A DNA stretch of 34,410 nt from Paenibacillus curdlanolyticus YK9 (lineage in GTDB: Bacteria > Bacillota > Bacilli > Paenibacillales > Paenibacillaceae). The stretch spans positions 1 to 34,410 of the forward strand of contig NZ_AEDD01000017.1 in assembly GCF_000179615.1 (NCBI RefSeq). The letters run 5' to 3'. The position numbers and the translations under genes are program-made. The notes under the pieces were generated by a model that saw only the letters and a program-made list of their open reading frames with translations, made no database searches and was not told the DNA's origin. Shown in pieces: positions 7,224-14,694 of the stretch. How positions within the stretch are numbered: the first letter of the stretch is position 1; every line of letters begins with the position of its first letter.

Positions 7224-8204
7224 ATGACTCGTTCAGATCGGATGCTTGCGATTCTGCTAGAGCTGCAGCGAAGGGGCGTAGTGCGTGCTGAGGATCTTGC
7301 CAAACGGCTCGAAACGAGCGTCCGCACCATTTATCGAGATATGGAAGCACTCTCGATTGCGGGCATTCCGCTTCGTTCGACGCCCGGCATCGGCTATGAG
7401 CTGATGGAAGGCTTCTTTTTGCCACCCATCCAATTCACTGCGCTCGAAGCGTCAATGCTATTGCTTGGAGGGGACTATATTGCGAACACGTTCGACCATG
7501 CTTACGGGGAAATTGCGCATACCGCTCAGGCGAAAATAGAGGCTATTATGCCGGAGCAGCAACGATTGCAGGTGCGGCAGCTGAGGGACAGCATTCATTA
7601 CTTGAATTTGGACGAAACGTACCATATTCCCCCTATCGATGAGGCGGAGCAGCAGACATTGGGGCTTGTGCGCCGGGCGGTATTGGAGCAGCGGGCGTTA
7701 TCGTTTACTTACCGGAGCCGCCGGACGTCCCCTTATGCTTCCGAGGAGGAAGCTCCGACGGCGAGAAGCGTCCATCCGTACGGCTTATTTCATTCGCGCG
7801 GAAGCTGGAGCTTCGTCGGCCACTGCACGCTGCGGGGCGAGTTGCGCCAGTTTCGCTTGGATCGGATGGCGTCGGCGGCGCTGCTGACGGATACCTTTGA
7901 GCGTCCTGAATCGTTCCGCATGAACGCGTATGAGCCCGAGCAAAACTTTTATCAAGAAGTGACGGTGTCTTTTGCCAAAGCGGCTATCCCTTGGGTTCGA
8001 GAAAATCCATCGTTCTACCTGACGAGCCTGGAAGAACGGGAGCATGATGCGCTGGCAACTTTTCACTGTCGGCAGGAGGAGGATCTTCTGCAGTGGGTGC
8101 TCAGCTGGGGGCAGCATGCCCGCGTGCTTCAGCCGCAATCGCTGCGTGACCGCGTCCGCGAGCATGCAGCAGCTATGGCGGCGGCCTATGCTGAATTAGA
8201 ATAA
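7224..8204 (+). CDS. YafY-type HTH/WYL transcriptional regulator
   Basis: 326 residues. An N-terminal winged helix-turn-helix (about 1-60; RAEDLAKRLETSVRTIYRDM) is followed by a WYL domain (about 120-205; ALSFTYRSR, then HPYGLFHSRGSWSFVG and RQFRLDRM) and a C-terminal WCX-like part. WYL domains sense ligands, often nucleic-acid-related. The ATG has a GGAGG about 12 bases upstream, which is rather far; an upstream start at 7191 has no better site. It is divergent from the SRPBCC/EVE pair and 27 bases before the HAD gene, so it may regulate both sides. Confidence 0.9.
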   Translation: MTRSDRMLAILLELQRRGVVRAEDLAKRLETSVRTIYRDMEALSIAGIPLRSTPGIGYELMEGFFLPPIQFTALEASMLLLGGDYIANTFDHAYGEIAHTAQAKIEAIMPEQQRLQVRQLRDSIHYLNLDETYHIPPIDEAEQQTLGLVRRAVLEQRALSFTYRSRRTSPYASEEEAPTARSVHPYGLFHSRGSWSFVGHCTLRGELRQFRLDRMASAALLTDTFERPESFRMNAYEPEQNFYQEVTVSFAKAAIPWVRENPSFYLTSLEEREHDALATFHCRQEEDLLQWVLSWGQHARVLQPQSLRDRVREHAAAMAAAYAELE

Positions 8205-8231
8205 CAGGATTATTACAACGGGGGGATGCGC

Positions 8232-8987
8232 TTGCCTCGACTAACGATTGGACAACAGCACTATACGGTAAAAGGGATTTTGTTCGATAAGGATGGGACG
8301 CTGCTGGATTTTGTCGCGCTGTGGGGAACTTGGTGCCAGTTCGCTTATGCGCATTTTGCAGAGCGATTCGACGGGCCGATCGCGCCGCTGGATCAGCTGT
8401 GGGGCTTGAAGTCGGATGGCGCCGGACAGGTCGTCGATTACGATTGCAACGGTCCCGTGGCGATGGGATCGATCGGAGATCTGCTCTCGACGCTAGCATG
8501 GCAAGGCTACCAGCAAGGCCAGCCTTGGGGGGAGTCCATCCGGCTCGCGCGGGCATGTAAAGAAGCGGCCGATGCCGAGATTCAGCGGATTCGGCCTGCG
8601 CGCCCGCTGCCCGGCGTTGTTGATTTTGTACACCAATGCTATGGGCTAGGCCTTCTGCTTGGCGTGGTCACCGCCGACGAAACGGAGGATTCGAAGCGGC
8701 ATTTGGAATGGATGGGCATTCGTCCGCTATTCGCCTCGGTCATTGGCGACGATGCCGTCGAGCGCGGCAAGCCTTTTCCCGATATGGTGTATAAAGCTTG
8801 CGGCGAGCTCGACCTCGCCCCTCGGGACGTTGCGGTGATCGGCGATACGAACGGGGATATGCAGATGGGCAATGCTGCGGGGGCTGCGGTCACGATTGGG
8901 CTGGCCCCCTCTGAGCATGAGGTTAGCTTGCTGGGGGACGCGAAGGTGATCGTGTCGGCTTATGATCAAATTATTCTGGAAAAATAA
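8232..8987 (+). CDS. HAD-family hydrolase (phosphatase-like)
   Basis: About 251 residues. HAD motifs are readable: GILFDKDGTLLDF (nucleophile and acid Asp at about 19 and 21), a threonine in GVVTADET, Lys in RGKPFPDM and acidic VIGDTNGDMQMG. An insertion between motifs I and II forms the helical cap, as in phosphoglycolate-phosphatase-like members. Substrate unknown. The likely start is TTG at 8232, six bases after a run of G (8220-8225). The ATG at 8226 touches the G run and could not use it. It lies 27 bases downstream of the YafY-type regulator and is probably cotranscribed. Confidence 0.85.
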   Translation: MPRLTIGQQHYTVKGILFDKDGTLLDFVALWGTWCQFAYAHFAERFDGPIAPLDQLWGLKSDGAGQVVDYDCNGPVAMGSIGDLLSTLAWQGYQQGQPWGESIRLARACKEAADAEIQRIRPARPLPGVVDFVHQCYGLGLLLGVVTADETEDSKRHLEWMGIRPLFASVIGDDAVERGKPFPDMVYKACGELDLAPRDVAVIGDTNGDMQMGNAAGAAVTIGLAPSEHEVSLLGDAKVIVSAYDQIILEK

Positions 8988-8991
8988 ATGA

Positions 8992-9023
8992 CTGGCAGGC
9001 ACCTCGGTGGAGGGGCTTGCCAG
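8992..9023. terminator. Hairpin between convergent genes, probable weak terminator
   Basis: CTGGCAGGC (8992-9000) pairs with GCTTGCCAG (9015-9023), with a smaller CCTC/GAGG stem inside. On the minus strand it is followed by TCATTTATTTTTCC, on the plus strand by a weaker T-containing tract. It separates the HAD gene from the lipoprotein gene that ends at 9049. Confidence 0.5.
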
Positions 9024-9048
9024 CCTATTGATTTTGATTAAACAGTTA

Positions 9049-10050
9049 TTACTGAGTGGGCTCAATTAGCCCAATACCGTCGAGCAGCTTATGCGTCTTG
9101 CTGTCAAAAAGATCCCCTGTATCCGAGTCATATTCAAACTCTTGCTCGCCCACCTGCACGATGTATAATCCATAATCGGAACCGTTAAATTGTGTGTCGC
9201 CTTCAAGGTTTAACTTTTGTTTGACAAATGCAGCTACTTCATCAAAATCGGGAACACTGTGATCAGAATAGATATTCCCTTCATAGCCACCAGAAATATC
9301 GTCAAAATATTTGCCGGAATACGGGTCAATGCCATAACAGAGTGGCTCGCCCTCGGAATTGGGATCAATCACAGCACAATAGTACCAATACCCCTTCTCG
9401 TCCTCATACTTAAATTCCAAGGCATCAATATCAGTATCTTCCATAAGCTTAGCCATGATTGCTCGCCTGTTCACTTCCGGTCTGTAAAATTGCTGGGTCC
9501 CGCTAAAAATATTATAGGTATTGGAAACTTCATCCGCATCCGGATTGTCCTTCATTTCTGTAATCGTAACTTCGATGACATCTGATTGGAGCGAAATCGT
9601 GCCTTTGCCTTGGTGGAACCACCCATCCTCATCAAAGGTAAATGCACCGCTGCCCTGCCCGTCCAACTGTACTGTAAAATCAATGCCAGCAAGATGCGTG
9701 CCGTGGTCGGATGCTTGTTGGATCGAAACGGTTGCTTGATTAGCCGAATCGATCTCGATGTTCAGCGTATTTTTACACGTGCCGCATCGCTCAGGCTTGA
9801 TTAAGGTCACCCACTGCCCATTGTATTGAGCCGCATAATTAACAGTCACAGCATCTGTTTCCGCTATTTCCTGTTCCTTCGGTTCTGCCGATTCATTCGC
9901 TACAACCTCCGAAGAAGCCGATGTTTCCTCTACGATAGGCTGCTCAGCAGCACGCAGATCATTATCTGCAGGATCTTGGCTACCGCAGCCAACTATCATG
10001 ATTACCATAAGCAATGCAATTATTGTTAGTATCCACTTGTGAAAAATAAT
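9049..10050 (-). CDS. Putative lipoprotein with probable ATT start
   Basis: A lipobox (IVGC) and an acidic, Ser/Glu-rich linker are followed by a mature part of about 290 residues. It has an RCGTC cysteine pair and repeated acidic, aromatic strands (WYYCAVID, YGIDPYSGKYF). The C-terminus resembles peptide-binding beta domains, but no family is recognised. Reading from the first conventional start (TTG at 10014) leaves only ten residues before the lipid cysteine. The open frame continues upstream as IFHKWILTIIALLMV, a normal signal peptide, up to ATT at 10050. That ATT sits seven bases behind GGGGG (10058-10062). A non-canonical ATT start, or a sequencing indel, would explain this. It is 33 bases downstream of the small membrane-protein gene. 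Confidence 0.7.
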   Translation of the reverse strand: MIFHKWILTIIALLMVIMIVGCGSQDPADNDLRAAEQPIVEETSASSEVVANESAEPKEQEIAETDAVTVNYAAQYNGQWVTLIKPERCGTCKNTLNIEIDSANQATVSIQQASDHGTHLAGIDFTVQLDGQGSGAFTFDEDGWFHQGKGTISLQSDVIEVTITEMKDNPDADEVSNTYNIFSGTQQFYRPEVNRRAIMAKLMEDTDIDALEFKYEDEKGYWYYCAVIDPNSEGEPLCYGIDPYSGKYFDDISGGYEGNIYSDHSVPDFDEVAAFVKQKLNLEGDTQFNGSDYGLYIVQVGEQEFEYDSDTGDLFDSKTHKLLDGIGLIEPTQ

Positions 10051-10083
10051 GGCTCATCCCCCGAGTGCACATCTGTATAGTGT

Positions 10084-10281
10084 CTAATGCAAACATAAAT
10101 AAGGCTTGCTCTCTTGCAGGTCATCATAAGTCAATCCGCTGGCAGAGGTCTGCTGGGTATGCAAAACCATCACTACCGACACCGCAAGAATGATGGCTGT
10201 CGTCAAAAGCATGATGACTCGAATGCCTGTCATAATGGAGCTATTGTCATCCCAATAGGCCTCTTGCTCAATCTGTTCCAC
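10084..10281 (-). CDS. Small single-span membrane protein
   Basis: 65 residues from GTG at 10281, which follows AAAGGGGG at a seven-base gap; an in-frame start at 10308 has no such site. An acidic N-terminus (EQIEQEAYWDD) precedes one hydrophobic segment (about 21-41) and a short hydrophilic tail ending in CLH. No family is recognised. It is the first gene of a two-gene unit with the lipoprotein at 9049-10050, and divergent from another lipoprotein gene. Confidence 0.65.
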   Translation of the reverse strand: MEQIEQEAYWDDNSSIMTGIRVIMLLTTAIILAVSVVMVLHTQQTSASGLTYDDLQESKPYLCLH

Positions 10282-10325
10282 GAATAATCCCCCTTTAATG
10301 CCGAGCATTCAATAAGAGTGGACTC

Positions 10326-10357
10326 TTGGATGTTCTTTTATTTATATCCAATATAAT
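10326..10357 (+). promoter_or_regulatory. Promoter with inverted repeat before the lipoprotein gene
   Basis: A perfect -10 box TATAAT is at 10352-10357. Immediately upstream are inverted arms TTGGAT (10326-10331) and ATCCAA (10346-10351), separated by 14 bases of A/T-rich DNA. The -35 box is poor at 17-base spacing (GATGTT at 10329). The inverted repeat overlaps the promoter and could be an operator. It would leave a leader of about 85 bases before the TTG at 10448. Confidence 0.5.
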
Positions 10358-10447
10358 CCTCATGCTCGGATGTTGCAACCACCGTCTGCACGTTCCGAAA
10401 ATAGCCGACAGTCGCCTTCTAGGGAGAGAGAAAGGGGTGAGCCATCC

Positions 10448-10882
10448 TTGACGAAAAGGTTATTCATATTGTTGGTCCTATTAGCGCTATTCGGCACTGC
10501 ATGCTCCGTAAAAAAAGAGCTGGTGGTTGAACAGCAAAGTTTCGTTAGATGGCATGAAAAAGAAGACAGATTAGAGGTACATGCCGCAGTAGCCAATGAG
10601 TCAAAAAAAGAAGCCGTATTTGAAGCTAGTATTGTCATGCTAAATCCTAATTTAGAAGACGCGGTCGGTTTTGACTCAAAAAAATTGGAATCAGACGACA
10701 GAAACGGAAAAACGCCTTTTCGATTAGGCTCATATCATGAAACAGTATTTACATGTAGTTTTGAAACCGATGGGACATTGACGCGAGATATGCTACAAAA
10801 TGGGGTTGGCATTAAAATCACAACTTCAAAAGAAAGTTATACTATTCCAATCAAATATGGCGATATATCGAATAAGTTATGA
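10448..10882 (+). CDS. Small putative lipoprotein
   Basis: 144 residues from TTG at 10448, behind AAAGGGGTG. The signal peptide TKRLFILLVLLALFGTAC ends at a lipidation cysteine near residue 19; Gly at -3 is not ideal. The mature part has alternating strands (RLEVHAAVANES, ITTSKESYTIPIKYG) like a single immunoglobulin-like beta domain. I recognise no named family. Its base composition is more A-rich than that of its neighbours. It stands between divergent and convergent genes, and no clear terminator follows. Confidence 0.75.
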   Translation: MTKRLFILLVLLALFGTACSVKKELVVEQQSFVRWHEKEDRLEVHAAVANESKKEAVFEASIVMLNPNLEDAVGFDSKKLESDDRNGKTPFRLGSYHETVFTCSFETDGTLTRDMLQNGVGIKITTSKESYTIPIKYGDISNKL

Positions 10883-10911
10883 ACGCTAAGAAAGTTATAA
10901 ACAGCGGATGA

Positions 10912-11607
10912 TCAAAACGACATAAGCGGGATGCCGGGGAAGCTTCCATCCTCCGCATCAGCGATTATGGTGGTACCAGCTACCTCAGCACCCTCGGGAA
11001 CGAGAGGGGTTGTAGATGGATTCGAAGGATATCGACTACCGTCGTATTGCAAAATATGCCGTGCTGGCGCTCCGCCGCCCCCGCCCGACACTTCCATAAC
11101 GAGGTCATGCCACCCGTTCGTCTTCCGGTCACTCACAATAATCGGCGCTCGAACGAGCGTAAAGTTCGACACGACACGATAACCGTTAACGCTCCCGTTC
11201 GGTTTAAGGATAACGGCACTGCAGCCCCCTGTGCCACAGAGGTCAGGCCCAGTTAACCATACAAACGTTTCGGACTCGTTGTCCCCATCTAAATCAATAC
11301 GATTGTAATAATAATGGACCTCATCTATACCCTGCTGCAGCCCGTAATATCGGGCAATCGTGCGTTCCAGGTTCGCATCTGGCTGCTTGTCAGATGTCAC
11401 GCTCGCAAATTCGGACCTCCCAGCAGCGTTTATGGGCTGCACCGCCATTTTGCGCATGGTTAGCAGATAATACTCCCCTTGATACCAATAGACAAGTGCA
11501 GGCCCCTCTTCCGTGTGCACCCAATTGCGTGTTGGCCATGCATAGTCATAGCAATACGGGAACATGCCTTCCCTCATTTCAAAACGTAATCCTTCAAGAA
11601 TATGCAT
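10912..11607 (-). CDS. Hypothetical protein with acidic repeat-like segment
   Basis: 231 residues, no recognised family. The centre has DLDGDNESETFVWL, an EF-hand-like acidic loop common in secreted beta proteins, followed by CGTGGCSAVIL with a possible disulphide, and a Gly-rich stretch (about 172-177). Such domains are usually exported, yet no signal peptide is present. The frame closes at a TAA only a few codons upstream of the ATG at 11607. Downstream ATGs (residues 11 and 15) have GGA-type sites of moderate quality. The gene may have lost its 5' end, or the protein may be cytoplasmic. Confidence 0.6.
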   Translation of the reverse strand: MHILEGLRFEMREGMFPYCYDYAWPTRNWVHTEEGPALVYWYQGEYYLLTMRKMAVQPINAAGRSEFASVTSDKQPDANLERTIARYYGLQQGIDEVHYYYNRIDLDGDNESETFVWLTGPDLCGTGGCSAVILKPNGSVNGYRVVSNFTLVRAPIIVSDRKTNGWHDLVMEVSGGGGGAPARHILQYDGSRYPSNPSTTPLVPEGAEVAGTTIIADAEDGSFPGIPLMSF

Positions 11608-11700
11608 ACGTTTACGAAGGAGTGCTTATCGGCCTGCATCGTTGTTTTGTATAATGAAGTGAAGTTGTATACGCCGAACGATGTGGAGGGTAAAAAACGG

Positions 11701-12036
11701 ATGACTAAAGCAAAGGAAACAACAAACGCTGGCGTTTATGCGGTTATATTTACGAGCCAACGTACCGAAGGCGACCATGGATATGGCAATATGGCTGATC
11801 GAATGGAGGAGCTTGCACGAGAGCAGCCCGGGTTCGTCGGTGTCGAAAGCGCCCGGGGCGAGGATGGCTTCGGCATTACGATATCTTATTGGGAGAGCTT
11901 AGAGGCCATCTCGCATTGGAAAAGCAATGCGGCCCATCAAGTGGCGCAAGAACGCGGACGGCAAGATTGGTACGAGCAATATGAGGTGAAGGTTTGCAAG
12001 GTAGAGCGCGCTTATGCGTTCGGCCTTAATCGATAG
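11701..12036 (+). CDS. Antibiotic biosynthesis monooxygenase (ABM) family protein
   Basis: 111 residues. AVIFTSQRT, MADRMEELAREQPGFVGVES and ISYWESLEAISHWKS are typical of the ABM ferredoxin-like fold. Its members include cofactor-free monooxygenases and haem-degrading enzymes, and many are of unknown role. The ATG at 11701 follows GGAGGG at about ten bases; an extension upstream to 11602 overlaps the opposing gene and adds no conserved sequence. A strong terminator follows within four bases of the stop. Confidence 0.85.
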   Translation: MTKAKETTNAGVYAVIFTSQRTEGDHGYGNMADRMEELAREQPGFVGVESARGEDGFGITISYWESLEAISHWKSNAAHQVAQERGRQDWYEQYEVKVCKVERAYAFGLNR

Positions 12037-12039
12037 AGC

Positions 12040-12082
12040 AAAGGGGTTCCGTTCAGGCTTACGCCGAACGGAACCCCTTTTT
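12040..12082. terminator. Bidirectional intrinsic terminator
   Basis: AAAGGGGTTCCGTTC (12040-12054) pairs perfectly with GAACGGAACCCCTTT (12066-12080). The loop contains a further GGC/GCC stem, and a T run follows. A residues on the opposite flank make it usable from both sides. It serves the ABM gene (plus) and the DUF1877 gene (minus). Confidence 0.9.
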
Positions 12083-12085
12083 GAT

Positions 12086-12592
12086 TTATCCGATATGCAG
12101 CAGCATCGCTTGGCCGTTGTCGGCTGCCTCCTGATAGTAAGCGGCTAGTTCACGATAATAGTCCATCACATACGCCAACTCGCCTTCATCCTCCCAGGTC
12201 GACGGGTAAATGTCCAATTCTGCCATGCGTGCAGGAATGAAGCGGCGCGCCAGCTCTTCCTCTGGGATTTGCTGCAATGCGGCGCTAACCTGCTTAACCT
12301 GCTCGACCGTCAGGTAGCGCGCCGGGCTATCCTCTTCTACCTCATCGCCCTCTTCGAAGTTCGGCTCCCCGCCGATGGCTGCGCCGCCAAATACGGCATA
12401 GACTAGCGGCTCTTCGCCTTCCCACGCTTCTCCGTTCAACAGAAAATGAATGGCATGCCAAGACTTATCCAAATATAACGTGCGATTAACATCCGACTCC
12501 TCGAAGAGGATGCTAAACGCATCTACCTTTTGTTCAATCAGATCATTCAATAGCTCTGGCGAAACCTGCTTCAGATGGCCTATCATGCCCAT
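12086..12592 (-). CDS. DUF1877 (YfbM-like) family protein
   Basis: 168 residues. MGMIGHLKQVSPELLNDL at the start, LDKSWHAIHFLLNG, an acidic FGGAAIGG...EEGDE segment and YLTVEQVKQVSAAL match the DUF1877 family, whose function is not known. The protein is very acidic and has no signal peptide or membrane segment, so it is cytoplasmic. The ATG follows GAGGGG at seven bases. It is monocistronic, ending at the shared terminator 12040-12082. Confidence 0.88.
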   Translation of the reverse strand: MGMIGHLKQVSPELLNDLIEQKVDAFSILFEESDVNRTLYLDKSWHAIHFLLNGEAWEGEEPLVYAVFGGAAIGGEPNFEEGDEVEEDSPARYLTVEQVKQVSAALQQIPEEELARRFIPARMAELDIYPSTWEDEGELAYVMDYYRELAAYYQEAADNGQAMLLHIG

Positions 12593-12794
12593 GGGAATAC
12601 CCCTCTCACAACTAAAATATAGATATATTCATACCAGAATTCATGTAACAGAACTCCTCACTTGCGAGAAGTCCCTTTGTTGTTGAGCAAATGATAAATT
12701 ATAATTAATTTTTACACTTACTTATATATTTTTACAACAAATTAACTTATGATTACATATCAGAATCCACTATTCATTGCATAAAGGAGAACGA

Positions 12795-12971
12795 ATGAAT
12801 CATCCGGACAACCACTCTCAGCTGCTTTACGATTTGCACAGCAAAGGCGATCCGCTCATTCTCATGGCATACGGAACGCCTACGACTCTAATGTTCAAAA
12901 GCCCGCATCGGCGACTAGCTAGAAAAGCTTCAAACTGGTTTACGCGTTTATTGAATTTCTTAGGGATCTGA
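12795..12971 (+). CDS. Small hypothetical protein
   Basis: 58 residues from ATG at 12795 with a good AAAGGAG five bases upstream. The N-terminal half is polar (NHPDNHSQLLYDLHSKGD); the C-terminal half is basic with an amphipathic tail (RRLARKASNWFTRLLNFLGI), suggesting membrane or nucleic-acid contact. The preceding 100 bases are very AT-rich and could hold a promoter. No family is recognised. It ends 20 bases before a convergent gene. Confidence 0.6.
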   Translation: MNHPDNHSQLLYDLHSKGDPLILMAYGTPTTLMFKSPHRRLARKASNWFTRLLNFLGI

Positions 12972-12990
12972 CTAGCTCGCTAGACGCACC

Positions 12991-13317
12991 TTATAGCTCA
13001 AGCCGCTTGAAATTCGGAAACGGCTGGTTCGCTTCTTGGAGCGAAGCTAAATTCGCCATTTCCGCCACAGCCATCATCCGCTCCCATATCGGCCAGATAA
13101 CGGGCGACTTATGCGCCTGGTGCATCGCCTCGGCCGATTTCCATTCAAACATTTCAATAATGGTACCATCGGCCCCCTCCAATCGCGTCAATGGATGCTC
13201 CGTTATTAACCCCTCCTGCCTTAACGCAGGCTCATGCTCCTTCACAATCGCTCGCAGCTCGTTCTCCTTGCCCGGGTTTGGGCGATACAGCGCTATCGCA
13301 AAATTGGTTTCCGACAC
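12991..13317 (-). CDS. ABM-family (monooxygenase-like) protein, last gene of five-gene operon
   Basis: 108 residues from GTG at 13317, eight bases behind AGGAGG; an in-frame GTG at 13323 is too close to that site. ETNFAIALYRPNPGKENEL, TIIEMFEWKSAEAMHQAH and WERMMAVAEM fit the ABM dimeric alpha/beta-barrel fold. It may be a cofactor-independent oxygenase or a binding protein; the substrate is unknown. It follows the GNAT gene by 12 bases and ends the operon that starts at 16620. Confidence 0.8.
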   Translation of the reverse strand: MSETNFAIALYRPNPGKENELRAIVKEHEPALRQEGLITEHPLTRLEGADGTIIEMFEWKSAEAMHQAHKSPVIWPIWERMMAVAEMANLASLQEANQPFPNFKRLEL

Positions 13318-13329
13318 AGTCACAACCTC

Positions 13330-13899
13330 CTATTGTTTGGCCGTCCAATCGTGCTTGTTCAGCCGATAATGGTTATATTTTTCGTCATCAATCTCGACGA
13401 TACCTTGAAGGTCAAATCTGCATTTTTGAATGACTCGATTCGACGGTTCATTGTGCAACAGCGCAACCGCACTGAGCGTCTCAACGTTCGTATTTTCAAA
13501 CAAATAGTTGATCATGCCCTGCGCGGCTTGGGTGGTATACCCTTTTCCCCTATGATCCTTAGAAATGGCATACATAATTTCCCGGTTCGGCGCCGGCAAT
13601 TCGTCTTTAATTCCCGAACAGCACCAGCCGATGAAATCTCCCGTCTCTTTCAAGATAATACCTAGTCGGAGACGGATATCGCCAATGTCCGCTCCTTGCG
13701 ACACCGCATTGAAAAACTGTTCATTTTCCGGGAGCTCATAGTTCATAAACCAATCTTCGCGCTGCTCCTTGGGTACGTTCCAGCCAGGCAAATACTCGTA
13801 GATTTCAGGCTGCCACGTGAGCGCATGAAAAGGATCTAAATCAGAAACGAGAAATTCTCTTAAAATGACGTCCTTGCAATCAATCAAAATCGTATCCAT
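13330..13899 (-). CDS. GNAT N-acetyltransferase (RimJ/RimL type)
   Basis: 189 residues. It opens with DCKDVILREFLVSDLDPFHAL, then shows GDFIGWCCSG, IMYAISKDHRGKGYTTQAAQGMI (acetyl-CoA loop, R-G-K-G-Y) and LLHNEPSNRVIQKCRF, the pattern of RimJ/RimL-like acetyltransferases. These transfer an acetyl group from acetyl-CoA to an amine of a protein or small molecule. The ATG at 13899 is seven bases behind AAGGAG; a TTG at 13905 is too close to it. The gaps to the neighbouring genes are 11 and 12 bases, so it is part of the operon. Confidence 0.87.
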   Translation of the reverse strand: MDTILIDCKDVILREFLVSDLDPFHALTWQPEIYEYLPGWNVPKEQREDWFMNYELPENEQFFNAVSQGADIGDIRLRLGIILKETGDFIGWCCSGIKDELPAPNREIMYAISKDHRGKGYTTQAAQGMINYLFENTNVETLSAVALLHNEPSNRVIQKCRFDLQGIVEIDDEKYNHYRLNKHDWTAKQ

Positions 13900-13910
13900 A
13901 AACAATCTCC

Positions 13911-14672
13911 TTAACGTTGTTCGGTTAGCTTCGAATAGTCATAAATATCGACAACTTCGCCATGCTCGAAATCCTTCTTGAACAAGAAGGTTATAATTTG
14001 CCGCGCAGTGTCCTCTGGCGTCGTCAGCATCCCCGACTCTTTCACCGAGTCAAACACATCAGCGGACGGGAAAACGGCTTTGTCCTGCGTTCTCGCTTCG
14101 CGCTGCAGCTCCGTATCGATCATGCCCGGCCAGATGGACACGATGCCCACAGGCGCTTGCGCGCTATTTTGCTCCAAGCCGACGCATTGGGAGAATACGT
14201 CCAGCCCCGCTTTTGCGGCCGAATATAGGCTCATGCCCGGCAGATGGTTCCTTGCAGAAGCGGATGAAATATTCACGATTCTTTTATCCATTGCGCCGTG
14301 CTTCGTATGCTTGATGAATGACGCGCTCAACAGGATGGGAGCGAGCAGATTCACCTGTATATTTCGCGTAATTTCCATCGCTTCTGCGGTGTCGATGAAT
14401 GCGACGGGCGCAATCATGGATGCATTGTTGATAAGGTAGATCCCCTCTGCATGGGACTTATCAATGGATTGAAAGATTTGTTCCATTAGTGCTTCAATTT
14501 GGTCGACTTGATTCAGATCGAACGCCAAATAGGTGATGCTGCTGCTCTGTTGAAGCAAGCGCATATTCTTCTCGCGCGAAATGCAGAACAGATGATGGTC
14601 CGGCGCCATTAATTGCTCCGCAATCGATTCGCCGATTCCCCGCGATGTTCCTGTGATAATGAAATATTTCAT
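13911..14672 (-). CDS. Short-chain dehydrogenase/reductase (sepiapterin/benzil-reductase-like)
   Basis: 253 residues. It has the NAD(P)-binding TGTSRGIG motif (7-14), a NNAS strand (LINNASMIAPV), and a catalytic Ser-Tyr-Lys set in NISSASARNHLPGMSLYSAAK. The C-terminus (SADVFDSVKESGMLTTPEDTA) resembles the (S)-benzoin-forming benzil reductases and sepiapterin-type reductases of Bacillota. The expected reaction is NADPH-dependent ketone reduction in the cytoplasm. The ATG is ten bases behind AAGGAG. It is in the middle of the five-gene operon. Confidence 0.88.
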   Translation of the reverse strand: MKYFIITGTSRGIGESIAEQLMAPDHHLFCISREKNMRLLQQSSSITYLAFDLNQVDQIEALMEQIFQSIDKSHAEGIYLINNASMIAPVAFIDTAEAMEITRNIQVNLLAPILLSASFIKHTKHGAMDKRIVNISSASARNHLPGMSLYSAAKAGLDVFSQCVGLEQNSAQAPVGIVSIWPGMIDTELQREARTQDKAVFPSADVFDSVKESGMLTTPEDTARQIITFLFKKDFEHGEVVDIYDYSKLTEQR

Positions 14673-14694
14673 ACATTGCGATCTCCTTGTTTGT

